64,000 bases of DNA, from NCBI GenBank assembly GCA_021789595.1, contig JAJYJJ010000004.1, forward strand, positions 1-64,000. Reading direction: 5' to 3'. The DNA is from Nitrospirota bacterium. Lineage in GTDB: Bacteria; Nitrospirota; Thermodesulfovibrionia; UBA6902; JAJYJJ01. The position numbers were made by a program, and so were the translations under genes. Below are positions 54,285 to 63,297 of this stretch, piece by piece. The notes below the pieces were generated by a model. It did no database searches. It was given only the letters and a program-made list of their open reading frames with translations, and was not told the origin of the DNA. Each line of letters starts with the position of its first letter. Position 1 is the first letter of the stretch.

Positions 54285-55271
54285 ATGAAACCAAAGGAAC
54301 TGTTTTTTGGTCTGGTTCTTGCTTGCCTTATATCTGTCGTTGTTAATACTGCTGTGGCATCTCAGGCTATAGCTCCGACTGGCTCAGTAGTTGCAATGGT
54401 CAATGGACTGCCTGTTACAGTATATGACCTTAACGATGCGCTGCAGAGGATACTGCCTATGGCAAGCTATCACGGCAATATCTCAGGGGATAAACTCCTT
54501 GAGCTTAGAAAGAAAGCGCTTCAGGAGGCCATTGATAAGGAGCTCCTCTCACAGGAGGCTGTAAGAGTTGGCATAAAGGTATCCAGGGCAGAGATAGATG
54601 GAGATTTAGATGTGGTGAGGAAGCGTTTCCCTTCGGATAAGGATTTTAAGGCAGCGATGAAAAACAGCGGTATAACGCTGAAACAATATACAGAGGCCAT
54701 TAAAAAGGGGATTCTGGTGAGGAAGCTTCTCAATAAGGAGGTATATTCAAAGGCTGTAACAGATGCTGAGATTAGGGCATACTATGATAATAATAAGTCC
54801 CGCTTTTTAGAGCCTGAGAGGGTAAGGGTCTTTTATATACTCCTTAAGGTTGACCCTGCAGCCACAAACGATGAGAGGAAAAAGGTGTTAGAGAAGGCAA
54901 AGGATATTGCAAAGAAGGCAAAGGCAGGCGAGGATTTTTCTGCACTCGCATGGAAGTACTCAGAGGATGCATACAGGGTAAAGGGCGGTGACCTCGGTTT
55001 CATCCACAGGGGGATGCTTGCCTCTGAGATAGAGAATGTCGTCTTTTCCCTTAAAGATGGCGAGGTAGCCGGGCCGATAGAGACCCTTGAGGGCTACAGC
55101 ATTGTAAAGGTGGGCAGGAAAGAGCCTCAAAGGCAGTTGTCGTTTTCAGAGATAAAGGACAAGTTAAAAAAAGACCTCGAGCGTCAGAGGACAGAAAAGG
55201 CATTAATGGACATCAAACAGAGATTAAGGAATAAGGCAAAGATAGAGATAATGGATAAGGCCTTGCGATGA
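54285..55271 (+). CDS. PpiC/SurA-type peptidyl-prolyl isomerase, exported
   Basis: This 328-residue protein has a signal peptide (about 1-27), a SurA-like N-terminal chaperone region (VAMVNGLPVTVYDLNDALQ; EAIDKELLSQEA) and a parvulin domain at about 178-275 (RVFYILLKV, AGEDFSALAWKYSED, GGDLGFI, LEGYSIVKVG). It should help fold the outer-membrane barrel and cytochromes encoded next to it. It is the first gene after a consensus promoter. Confidence 0.88.
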   Translation: MKPKELFFGLVLACLISVVVNTAVASQAIAPTGSVVAMVNGLPVTVYDLNDALQRILPMASYHGNISGDKLLELRKKALQEAIDKELLSQEAVRVGIKVSRAEIDGDLDVVRKRFPSDKDFKAAMKNSGITLKQYTEAIKKGILVRKLLNKEVYSKAVTDAEIRAYYDNNKSRFLEPERVRVFYILLKVDPAATNDERKKVLEKAKDIAKKAKAGEDFSALAWKYSEDAYRVKGGDLGFIHRGMLASEIENVVFSLKDGEVAGPIETLEGYSIVKVGRKEPQRQLSFSEIKDKLKKDLERQRTEKALMDIKQRLRNKAKIEIMDKALR

Positions 55272-55299
55272 GGAATGCATCAGACAGGGGTTCCTGGGA

Positions 55300-57045
55300 A
55301 TGAGCCATATAAGAGCATCCTTTTATGGGACAGCCTTCATTTTTTTTGCTGTCATGTCGGCTTTATTATTCTCAAAAGATGCTTATGCACTTACAGGGGC
55401 ATACGGCTTTGATGTGTTAAGGTGGGAGCAGGCACAGAGGTTCAGGGTGTCGGGTGACCTGGAGTTGAGCTACAGGGACTATACTGCTGAGTCAGCCGGG
55501 TATAAGACAAGGCAGAGGACATTTCAACAGCGATACAGGCTCAAACTTAAAGGATACATATACAGACCGAGACTTGCTATATTTGAAGCATCGCTTTCCT
55601 ATATAAAGACAAAGGATAAATATGATCAGGATGTATTTAACACAAAGGGCATTTACTATGGGCTCTTTGCTGTTTTGCTGCCGAGGACAAATTTCCCTAC
55701 GCTCTTGTACTTTGACAGGAGCACATCGCATCTCAACCCGAGCAGTGCACCTAATTACCAGGTAACAACCACGCTCGTTGGTATAGTGACAAATTGGATG
55801 ATAAGAAGTGGCATGTATCTGAGTCTTACAGCCGTCAATACAAAGAGCGATATAACATCACCTGTCACACCGAGAAAAGAAAATGACAAGTTCTATGCTG
55901 TTGAGTTTTCAAAGAGCTATAGGACAGGAGGTTTCCGTATAAATTACCAGCACTTTGATTATAAGGATGTAATTATAGACCGGAGAGAAAAAGACCATAC
56001 TATTAATATTGATGCAACGCAGAGGCTTGCAGGTTACACCAGGAGAAATGGTGAGACACATATACTACTGTCAGAGGATTTTTATTTCACAAAGCAGGAT
56101 ACCACACAGACTGATACTGCACCGATAAGGCAGAAGAGCTACTACCTCTACATCACACTTAATATCCAGAAGAAGAATTTCGAAACAAATACATATTACA
56201 ATTTCAACAAATATGATTACAACGATTCAAAATATCAAAGCCATAGTATAACAAATGCGAGCACATACAGGCCGACGCCAACCCTGCTTTTAAGCGAGGG
56301 TCTTTCATTTACCAGGGCAAGCTCTGATAACCAGAGCAGCACCTCTTATTCTGCAAACCTCGGCGCCGCATATAGCAGATTATATAAGGGTTACTCCTTA
56401 TATGCCGGCACATCCGTAGGCTATTTCGGCGCATCCAACGCGCCGAACACATTTTCTACAAACATGAATGCAGGCATAGCAACCCCGACCTTTGGCAGGA
56501 AACTGTATTACAACGGCTATTACGGCATCTCTGGATATTACACAACAGCAGGGGACAATGGCGGCAGGAACGACCTCGGTATAAACTTTGGTCTAAGGGA
56601 TATCGGGAGGTTTTCTCTTAATGGTCAGTCGAGCGTATATTATCTCATGACCAGGTCGAAGGAATTCGCAACCCAGACAGGATACGGCGGAACCATAACA
56701 GGGAATGCCTATTTCAGGGCAGCATGGTTTGCAGTATTGGATGCCCATTCCACATACGCTATGGGGCGGTCAGACGGCTCTGAGGCAAAAAGCATGGATG
56801 TCAGTGGAGGCGTTACACTGAATCTTATCAGAAACCTCGATATAAGGGGGACTGCAAGACATTATAACTCATCCACAAATGTTGGCGATAAATATACGGC
56901 TAAGGAGATTACAGGGATGCTGAATTATAGATTCAGGAAGCTCTTTCTCGACCTCTCATACGATATCTATGATGAACAATACAGCGACAACCCAAAAACC
57001 AAGAGAAAGACCATCTTCATGGCTGTAAGAAGGGAATTCAGGTAG
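55300..57045 (+). CDS. Outer-membrane beta-barrel protein (putative electron-conduit porin)
   Basis: This 581-residue protein has a signal peptide (about 1-31) and then many alternating amphipathic strands with aromatic girdle residues (SGDLELSYRDYT, RYRLKLKGYIY, KLYYNGYYGISGYY). It ends in a strand, IFMAVRREFR. No named family is certain; the closest idea is the large porin of porin-cytochrome conduits (MtrB/OmbB-like role). It lies between the isomerase and the NHL/multiheme pair, which supports that role. Function is inferred from fold and context. Confidence 0.72.
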   Translation: MSHIRASFYGTAFIFFAVMSALLFSKDAYALTGAYGFDVLRWEQAQRFRVSGDLELSYRDYTAESAGYKTRQRTFQQRYRLKLKGYIYRPRLAIFEASLSYIKTKDKYDQDVFNTKGIYYGLFAVLLPRTNFPTLLYFDRSTSHLNPSSAPNYQVTTTLVGIVTNWMIRSGMYLSLTAVNTKSDITSPVTPRKENDKFYAVEFSKSYRTGGFRINYQHFDYKDVIIDRREKDHTINIDATQRLAGYTRRNGETHILLSEDFYFTKQDTTQTDTAPIRQKSYYLYITLNIQKKNFETNTYYNFNKYDYNDSKYQSHSITNASTYRPTPTLLLSEGLSFTRASSDNQSSTSYSANLGAAYSRLYKGYSLYAGTSVGYFGASNAPNTFSTNMNAGIATPTFGRKLYYNGYYGISGYYTTAGDNGGRNDLGINFGLRDIGRFSLNGQSSVYYLMTRSKEFATQTGYGGTITGNAYFRAAWFAVLDAHSTYAMGRSDGSEAKSMDVSGGVTLNLIRNLDIRGTARHYNSSTNVGDKYTAKEITGMLNYRFRKLFLDLSYDIYDEQYSDNPKTKRKTIFMAVRREFR

Positions 57046-57057
57046 CATGGCTTTATT

Positions 57058-58074
57058 ATGAAGAATATCCTATTAGCTGTTGTTATTGTATTTCTTGCCC
57101 AATGTTCAGGCCCGGGGGCAGAACTGAAAGAGGAGGCGAACCTCTTCTATCCTCCGCCTCCGCAGAGGCCGAGGATACAGTATATCAGGACTATAGCCTC
57201 CCCTGAGGACATCGGGATAACGAGGTCATGGTTTAAAAAGACAATGCATACCATCTTTGGCTCAGGGTCAGAAAACGAGGACAGATTTATACGGCCGTAC
57301 TGCGTATTCTTCCATAATGGAAGGCTCTATGTAACAGACCCTGGATTTGCCTCCGTGCATGTGATGGACATTGAGGGGAAGAGATATCTGAGATTCTATC
57401 ATATAAAGAAGGATATTGACCTGATATCCCCGATAGGGGTTGTAGCGGATAATTCAGGCAGGATATATGTATCGGATTCTGTGCTGGATAAGGTTTTTGT
57501 CTTTGGCAGAGACGGCAGGTTTGATTTCTCATTTGGATATGATTTTAAGAGGCCAACAGGCATCGCCATTGATGAAGGCAGAGGTGTTATCTATGTGGTT
57601 GACACGCTTGCTGATAAGGTGGATGTCTTTAACCTCAAGGGAGAATTCCAGTTCTCCTTTGGGAAGAAGGGAGAGGGTGATGGCGAGTTCAATTATCCGA
57701 CGCATATCTTTTTCAAGGAAGGCCGTATCTATGTCACTGATACGATGAACTTCAGGATACAGGTATTTGATGGGAAAGGCAGATTCCTCTATAAGTTCGG
57801 GAGGCCTGGCGATGGCTCAGGGGACTTCTCAAAACCAAAAGGTGTTGCCTCTGACAAAGAGGGACACATATATGTTGTTGATTCAGACTTTGATAATGTC
57901 CAGATATTTACACCAGAAGGCAAGCTTCTTTTATACTTTGGCAGTGAAGGTAAAGGCAGGGCAGGGTTCTCTGTCCCTGCTGGAATTTTTATAGACGCTG
58001 ATGATAGGATCTATGTTGCTGATTCCTACAACAGCAGGATTCAGGTCTACAGGTATCTGAGGGAGAAGGAATGA
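57058..58074 (+). CDS. NHL-repeat (six-bladed beta-propeller) lipoprotein, second copy
   Basis: This 338-residue protein has a lipoprotein signal (LLAVVIVFLAQC, lipid cysteine about residue 16) and five or six NHL blades (PIGVVADNSGRIYVSDS, GIAIDEGRGVIYVVDT, THIFFKEGRIYVTDT, GVASDKEGHIYVVDS, GIFIDADDRIYVADS). It is a paralogue of the protein at 50354-51421, including the FYPPPPQRPRIQYI opening. It overlaps the next cytochrome gene by 4 bases. A scaffold or docking role for the cytochromes is inferred. Confidence 0.85.
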   Translation: MKNILLAVVIVFLAQCSGPGAELKEEANLFYPPPPQRPRIQYIRTIASPEDIGITRSWFKKTMHTIFGSGSENEDRFIRPYCVFFHNGRLYVTDPGFASVHVMDIEGKRYLRFYHIKKDIDLISPIGVVADNSGRIYVSDSVLDKVFVFGRDGRFDFSFGYDFKRPTGIAIDEGRGVIYVVDTLADKVDVFNLKGEFQFSFGKKGEGDGEFNYPTHIFFKEGRIYVTDTMNFRIQVFDGKGRFLYKFGRPGDGSGDFSKPKGVASDKEGHIYVVDSDFDNVQIFTPEGKLLLYFGSEGKGRAGFSVPAGIFIDADDRIYVADSYNSRIQVYRYLREKE

Positions 58075-59876
58075 GAATGAAAAGATTGTTGCTTCTGACA
58101 GGCATCCTTTTATACATCCTTGGCAGTTTCATCTCTGTCCATGCCGGGCCAAAGTCTGTGGCCGACCCAAAGAACAAACATAATCTGTCCATATCAGGTC
58201 CGGGCCCTATTAAGGCATTAAATGAGACACAGGTATGCATATTCTGCCATACGCCGCATAATGCAAACCCTGAAGGTCCTCTGTGGAACAAGGATACCAA
58301 CGCAAAGACGACCTATATCAACTACTGGAGCCATACGCTCAATACATATACATCTCCAAAAAATGCACCTAACATCAATGGCGTATCAAAGATGTGCCTG
58401 AGCTGCCACGACGGGACTATTGCGATAGGCGCTGTTAGAAGCAGGCCGCAGGGTATTGCAGTGACTTCTTCTTCACAAGGTCTATTAAGCGCAGAGGGCA
58501 GGCTTACATCAGTCCCTGGATTAATAGGCACAGACCTTTCAGGAAGCCATCCCATATCATTTGTCTTTGACCAGAGGCTTGCTGCCTTAAATCCATCCCT
58601 CATTGTCCCGTCTGACAGGGATGTAAGGCTTGACCGCAATGGCGAGATGCAGTGCACATCATGCCATGACCCGCATGACGACAGTAAAGCAAATGACCAG
58701 AATAACCCGGATCTGCATTTCTGGCAAAAGGCGACTTTTGATGAGGTATGCCTTGCCTGCCATAGTTTTACTAAAAAGACAGCAAAGAACCCTGTTCACC
58801 TCGACACACAGAAGATGTTGAAGGGCTGTGGAAGCTGCCATAAGGGACACGGCATGCAGAATACAGCAATGCTTCCTTCAAGCAGTGAGAGCAAGGAATG
58901 CTTCCAATGCCACGGCGATTCAACTGTTGTGGCCAAGGCAAAGAATGCGAGGATAATCGCCAGCACCGTTACGATGCAGAACCAGGATGTGGAGAAGGAA
59001 TTTCAGAAGCCTTATCACCATCCTATAGAGACAGAGGCGCTCCACAGCGACAGCGAGATACTTCCAGAGACAGACGCATCTCAGAAAAGGCATGTTGCCT
59101 GCGCTGACTGCCACAATGTCCACACAGCAACAAAGGAGAATCCTGTCGCAGGGGTATCAGGCTCAAGGTCAGGCAGGGTATTTGTAGAACAGACAGATAA
59201 GGAATATGAGGTGTGTTACAAGTGCCACTCCTATAACTATAACCTGCCAGGCGATGAGAAGAACAAGGCATTGGAGTTCAACCCTACGAATCAATCCTAT
59301 CACCCTGTAGAGGCTGTTGGAAAGAATACGAGGGTTCCAAGCCTTATATATCCGCTCACAACCTCAAGTATAATAAAGTGCACAGACTGCCACGGCAGCG
59401 ATGACATTAACGCGCCGAAGGGCCCGCACGGCTCAATCTACAGGTATATATTGAGATGGAATTATTCTACTGCTGACGGCCAGCCGGAAAGCCCATTCAG
59501 CTATCAGCTCTGCTATCAGTGCCATAAGAGGGAAAACCTCCTGAGCAATGCAAGCTTCAAGGAACACAACAGGCATATAAACATGACATCATGCTATACA
59601 TGCCACAATTCCCACGGCAGCAAGTCAAACCCATATCTGCTTGAATTTAACCCTACGGTTGTATTCCCCAATAAAGACGGCATCCTCAGCTATATTGACC
59701 ACGGAGGAGGAAATGTGGAGTGTTTTCTCAGATGCCACAATTATGACCACGGCAGTTTGTCTTCATCTCAGACAAAGACATCGCCGCAGTATGGGTCTCC
59801 TGCTACACCATTTACACCAGGGCCATTCACGCCGGGGCCATTTAATCCATTTCCGTTCCCTCCAAAAAAGAGGTGA
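58071..59876 (+). CDS. Large multiheme c-type cytochrome (11 CXXCH plus one CX3CH)
   Basis: This 601-residue protein has a signal peptide (about 1-25). Its N-terminal third repeats the OmcE-like tetraheme plan (CIFCHTPH, CLSCHDGT, LIGTDLSGSHPISF, CTSCHDPH, CLACH), and seven more CXXCH motifs follow (CGSCH, CFQCH, CADCH, CYKCH, CTDCH, CYQCH, CYTCH). A CX3CH site, VECFLRCHN, lies near residue 548. The C-terminus is a Pro/Thr-rich tail (TPFTPGPFTPGPFNPFPF). It should be an outer-membrane-associated or extracellular electron carrier beside the barrel. It overlaps the NHL gene by 4 bases. Confidence 0.9.
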   Translation: MRMKRLLLLTGILLYILGSFISVHAGPKSVADPKNKHNLSISGPGPIKALNETQVCIFCHTPHNANPEGPLWNKDTNAKTTYINYWSHTLNTYTSPKNAPNINGVSKMCLSCHDGTIAIGAVRSRPQGIAVTSSSQGLLSAEGRLTSVPGLIGTDLSGSHPISFVFDQRLAALNPSLIVPSDRDVRLDRNGEMQCTSCHDPHDDSKANDQNNPDLHFWQKATFDEVCLACHSFTKKTAKNPVHLDTQKMLKGCGSCHKGHGMQNTAMLPSSSESKECFQCHGDSTVVAKAKNARIIASTVTMQNQDVEKEFQKPYHHPIETEALHSDSEILPETDASQKRHVACADCHNVHTATKENPVAGVSGSRSGRVFVEQTDKEYEVCYKCHSYNYNLPGDEKNKALEFNPTNQSYHPVEAVGKNTRVPSLIYPLTTSSIIKCTDCHGSDDINAPKGPHGSIYRYILRWNYSTADGQPESPFSYQLCYQCHKRENLLSNASFKEHNRHINMTSCYTCHNSHGSKSNPYLLEFNPTVVFPNKDGILSYIDHGGGNVECFLRCHNYDHGSLSSSQTKTSPQYGSPATPFTPGPFTPGPFNPFPFPPKKR

Positions 59877-62011
59877 GTCATAAAAAGGCCATAGTGTTGC
59901 TATTGTTTCTTACACTATGCCTCTATGCAAATTCCCTCAATGGCAGGTTTCTCTGGGACGATCATATCCTTATAGAGAAAAACCCATTCATAAAGGTCTC
60001 ATCCATAAAGGGTATAACCCATATGTTCTCCTATCCTCCGGAAAATAAGGTCGAATATCTGCCGCTGAGGGATCTGAGCTATGCGATGGATTATTCCTTA
60101 TGGGGACTAAACCCTGTCGGTTATCATATAACAAATGTAATCCTTTACTCACTGACAGTAGTCACAGTCTATCTCATCCTTCTGAGATTATTCAGGCTGT
60201 TTAAACCCGGTAATGATACAGCCGCACTGCTCGGCACCCTTATATTCATGGCACATCCTGTCCATGTGGAGGCCGTTGCATGGATAACAGGCAGAAACAC
60301 TGTGATATCAGGGCTTTTTATGTTCCTGTCATTTTACACCTATCTAATTTATAGGGAGAGAAGAAAGGCAGGATTCTACATCCTTTCGCTTGTCCTTTTT
60401 CTTTTTGCTGTGTTCTCAAAGGCAACTGCGATTGTGCTGCCGTTCATGCTGATTTCTCTGGAGCTTATACTCGGTAAATCTAACCCCCCCTCGCCCCCCT
60501 TTACTAAAGGGGGGAGGGGGGGGATTTTAAAGACCACAGGCCCATTCTTTATCCTGATGGCTGCTGTTACCTATCTCCACATATCTGTAGCAAAGGCTAC
60601 AGGTATTATGAGTCCCCAAGTGATAAGGTTTGGAATGGACAGATTATCCATGAGATTGATGACAGCCCTGATTATCCCACAGTATTATCTCAAGATGTTT
60701 TTCTTCCCTTTTGGCTACAGGGCTGAATATTCTGTCTCTTATCCAACAGGTTTTTCTGATATCAGGATACCCATCGCACTGATAGTGCTTGTGACAATAA
60801 TATTACTGCTTATAAGATTCAGGAGAGACAGGGTTGTAGTCTTTTCATTTTTATGGTTTTTGTGCGGGCTTGTGCCTGTGCTTAACTTTTTTCCGACAAA
60901 CCCTGTGATAGCAGAAAGATACATGTATATATCTTCCTTAGGGCTTTCTATGCTGACAGGGTATCTGGTTACAAGACTTTACTCCAAAAACATGTTAGTA
61001 TTTTATGGCCTATCAGTTGTCCTGGTTGTCTGCCTCGGCCTTCTGACCGTCTTCAGAAACAATGTCTGGAGCAATGATGTTACTCTCTGGAGGGATGAGC
61101 TGAAGAAAGAACCCACATCCACAAAGGCTTATTACAACATCGTTGAATACTATCTGCAAAGCGGCAGATACAATGATGCCCTTTCCGTAATCAAAGAGCT
61201 TCAATCTAAAGCTGACAATACCTTCTATCCTGAGTTTCTCATGGGCAAATATTTCCTTCTTAATGGGGATTATAATGCTGCGGCATCTTATATGAAACAG
61301 GCAATCAACAAGGGCGGTGATACATCTATCGAGGTACACTTCTACCTTGCCTTTGCCCTTATCGGTGAAAGGGATGTAATGGGGGCAATAGATGAGTTTA
61401 ACAAGGTTCTGGAGTCAGAGGATGTGGACCCTGCTGGTATGTATGGCAGGATTGCAAAGGAGCAGTTGAATACCTTGAGGCAGGGTTTTGCATATAAGAT
61501 TAAGGAGATGCAAGATGCGATTGAGGCAACTCCGTATGGCAGCAAGGGCTTTGAAAACCGCTTCAGGCTTGCATACCTCTATGACACACTTGGTGAGTAT
61601 AAACAGGCGGTAAAGGAATATCAGGCATGTATATCCATAGATGGAAACAACTGGGTACCGTACAACAACCTCGGGAATATCTTCCAGAAGCTGAGGATGT
61701 ATAAGAATGCAGAAAGGCAATATCTTTATGCCCTGTCATTGAATCCGGGTAATCTTGATATAATGAACAACCTTGGCATCATATACAGGAAACAGGGCAG
61801 GATAGATAAGGCAATACAGTATTTCATGATGGCTATAGACAGAGACAGCAATTTCCTCTTTGCCAATTTTAACCTTGCAAGGCTGTATTTTTATATTGGG
61901 AATAAGGATGCGGCTTTTAAATATTTTAACAGGAGCAGGGAATTGGCCCGGGGTAATAATGATTTGATAGCAAACATAGATCAGTATATAGATGCACTAA
62001 AAAAAGGATGA
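59873..62011 (+). CDS. TMTC-like membrane glycosyltransferase with TPRs, second copy
   Basis: This 712-residue protein is a paralogue of the 52459-54189 product. It has RFLWDDHILIEKNPFI after the first helix, LNPVGYHITNVILYSL, HPVHVEAVAWITGRNT, about ten membrane helices and then C-terminal TPRs (YNNLGNIFQKLRMYKNAERQY, NNLGIIYRKQGRIDKAIQYF). GTG 59873 overlaps the preceding cytochrome stop as GTGA. A G/C-run palindrome adds residues about 203-219 (NPPSPPFTKGGRGG) in frame. Glycosyl transfer to exported cytochromes is inferred. Confidence 0.75.
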   Translation: MSHKKAIVLLLFLTLCLYANSLNGRFLWDDHILIEKNPFIKVSSIKGITHMFSYPPENKVEYLPLRDLSYAMDYSLWGLNPVGYHITNVILYSLTVVTVYLILLRLFRLFKPGNDTAALLGTLIFMAHPVHVEAVAWITGRNTVISGLFMFLSFYTYLIYRERRKAGFYILSLVLFLFAVFSKATAIVLPFMLISLELILGKSNPPSPPFTKGGRGGILKTTGPFFILMAAVTYLHISVAKATGIMSPQVIRFGMDRLSMRLMTALIIPQYYLKMFFFPFGYRAEYSVSYPTGFSDIRIPIALIVLVTIILLLIRFRRDRVVVFSFLWFLCGLVPVLNFFPTNPVIAERYMYISSLGLSMLTGYLVTRLYSKNMLVFYGLSVVLVVCLGLLTVFRNNVWSNDVTLWRDELKKEPTSTKAYYNIVEYYLQSGRYNDALSVIKELQSKADNTFYPEFLMGKYFLLNGDYNAAASYMKQAINKGGDTSIEVHFYLAFALIGERDVMGAIDEFNKVLESEDVDPAGMYGRIAKEQLNTLRQGFAYKIKEMQDAIEATPYGSKGFENRFRLAYLYDTLGEYKQAVKEYQACISIDGNNWVPYNNLGNIFQKLRMYKNAERQYLYALSLNPGNLDIMNNLGIIYRKQGRIDKAIQYFMMAIDRDSNFLFANFNLARLYFYIGNKDAAFKYFNRSRELARGNNDLIANIDQYIDALKKG
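60481..60526 (+). repeat. C-run/G-run palindrome inserted in frame in the second TMTC-like gene
   Basis: A CCCCCCTTTA / TAAAGGGGGG inverted repeat with flanking C- and G-runs (60481-60526) encodes NPPSPPFTKGGRGG in a loop between membrane helices. A similar G-run unit occurs at 30270-30312. The paralogue at 52459 lacks it. Confidence 0.88.
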
Positions 62012-62012
62012 G

Positions 62013-62050
62013 GCAAAATACACAGCATATGAGTTCCCTGTGTGTTTTGC
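62013..62050 (+). terminator. Putative intrinsic terminator after the TMTC-like gene
   Basis: GCAAAATACACAG (62013-62025) pairs with CTGTGTGTTTTGC (62038-62050) over 13 bases with one wobble pair and a 12-base loop. The stem has an A-run at its 5' foot and a T-run in its 3' arm, so it could work as a bidirectional terminator. It separates the TMTC-like gene from the next cytochrome gene. Confidence 0.5.
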
Positions 62051-62091
62051 TATAATTGGTTAGTGAAGAAAAAGATGGAGAGGGCTGATCG

Positions 62092-63189
62092 ATGAAAACC
62101 ATGATTTTCATTATGGCAGCGTCAATACTCCTGACATCATGTGCCGCAGGCAGGGTTGGTGTTAGTGAAAGGTGTGATAGCTGTCACGGCACTCCTCCGC
62201 TGACAGGCGCACATAGGATTCACTATGGAGGTTCTGCTGCTGCCACTTATGGAGATACATCCAATGCATCTTCAGGTAGGATTTATAGATTCAATTGCGG
62301 CAATTGTCATCCACTCAACAGATCGAAACACGAGGATGGTAAGGTTGAGGTTGAGCTCTATAACCCAAAGGCCAAAGGGCTCAAGGCACTTAATCCACCT
62401 GATGCACACTACAATATGCAGACAACGGTCTGCACAAATGTCTATTGCCACAGCTCGGGCCAGGCATCCCAATCAAGGATATATGTGCCCACCCCTCCGT
62501 GGACATCGAGCTTTGCCCAAAGCAATATAAAGAGGTGTCAGGGGTGTCACGGCTCTCCACCAATATACCAAAATGAAGGAGCAGGCTCTCAAATGGCAAA
62601 TTCACATTACAGGGGTAGCTCTATCGAGGATGAGGCTGCCCATCTCCTCGGTATCCACTGGGATTCTGTTGGAGGACATAACAGGGATTCCTTGAAGATA
62701 TATAAGACATCAAGCACTATGGGATGCAGCACCTGCCATAATAAGACCGTTTCTGATAATACCGATGGAGACAATATAGATACTACATTCATCGACCCTG
62801 TCGGAGGAGGGAAAGGGATATTTACATGCGATAGGTGCCACAGCAGCTCTACAATCCCTCCATCCAATCACTCAGGCAGCATCTCTGATACTGCATATCA
62901 TGTTAATGGCCGGGTTGATGTCGTCTTCAGCCCGCTGATATTTAAGTCAAAGGCACAGCTTATTACTGCCCCTGATGGATGGAGCAGGCAGAACGGATAC
63001 AAGACTGTTAAAAGCTATGATGAAACCACACAGGGTCTTAATACTGCCCGCTACGACCCTGTTACAAAGACCTGCAGCAATGTAGCCTGCCATCTGAGCG
63101 GAATTGGTGGATGGGGAACAACTGCAGGGACAGGCATCAGATGGGGCGAGAAGGCTGTACAGTGCAAGACATGCCACACCGAATACTGA
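62092..63189 (+). CDS. CXXCH/CX4CH multiheme lipoprotein cytochrome (Geobacter-type repeat family)
   Basis: This 365-residue protein has a lipoprotein signal (IFIMAASILLTSC) and eight putative heme sites: CDSCH, CGNCH, CTNVYCH (CX4CH), CQGCH, CSTCH, CDRCH, CSNVACH (CX4CH) and CKTCH. The mix of CX4CH and CXXCH with GTPPLTGAHRIHY is the pattern of the Geobacter CxxxxCH...CXXCH repeat family, often surface cytochromes. Heme at CX4CH sites is family knowledge rather than proven here. It lies after a possible terminator and before a third membrane glycosyltransferase-like gene. Confidence 0.88.
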   Translation: MKTMIFIMAASILLTSCAAGRVGVSERCDSCHGTPPLTGAHRIHYGGSAAATYGDTSNASSGRIYRFNCGNCHPLNRSKHEDGKVEVELYNPKAKGLKALNPPDAHYNMQTTVCTNVYCHSSGQASQSRIYVPTPPWTSSFAQSNIKRCQGCHGSPPIYQNEGAGSQMANSHYRGSSIEDEAAHLLGIHWDSVGGHNRDSLKIYKTSSTMGCSTCHNKTVSDNTDGDNIDTTFIDPVGGGKGIFTCDRCHSSSTIPPSNHSGSISDTAYHVNGRVDVVFSPLIFKSKAQLITAPDGWSRQNGYKTVKSYDETTQGLNTARYDPVTKTCSNVACHLSGIGGWGTTAGTGIRWGEKAVQCKTCHTEY

Positions 63190-63231
63190 TTCTATCCCTA
63201 TTTTTCAGTGGTAATAGAATCCTTTACTTTT
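63188..63231 (+). terminator. Possible terminator hairpin after the lipoprotein cytochrome
   Basis: GATTCTAT (63188-63195), starting within the stop codon, pairs exactly with ATAGAATC (63214-63221), followed by a T-rich CTTTACTTTT. The loop is long (18 bases), so it is a moderate candidate only. Confidence 0.35.
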
Positions 63232-63297
63232 CGGTTTAAACTTTAATATCATACTTTTTATGAAAGACAGGCGTGCCTTGCTGGGATCGTTATAGAT

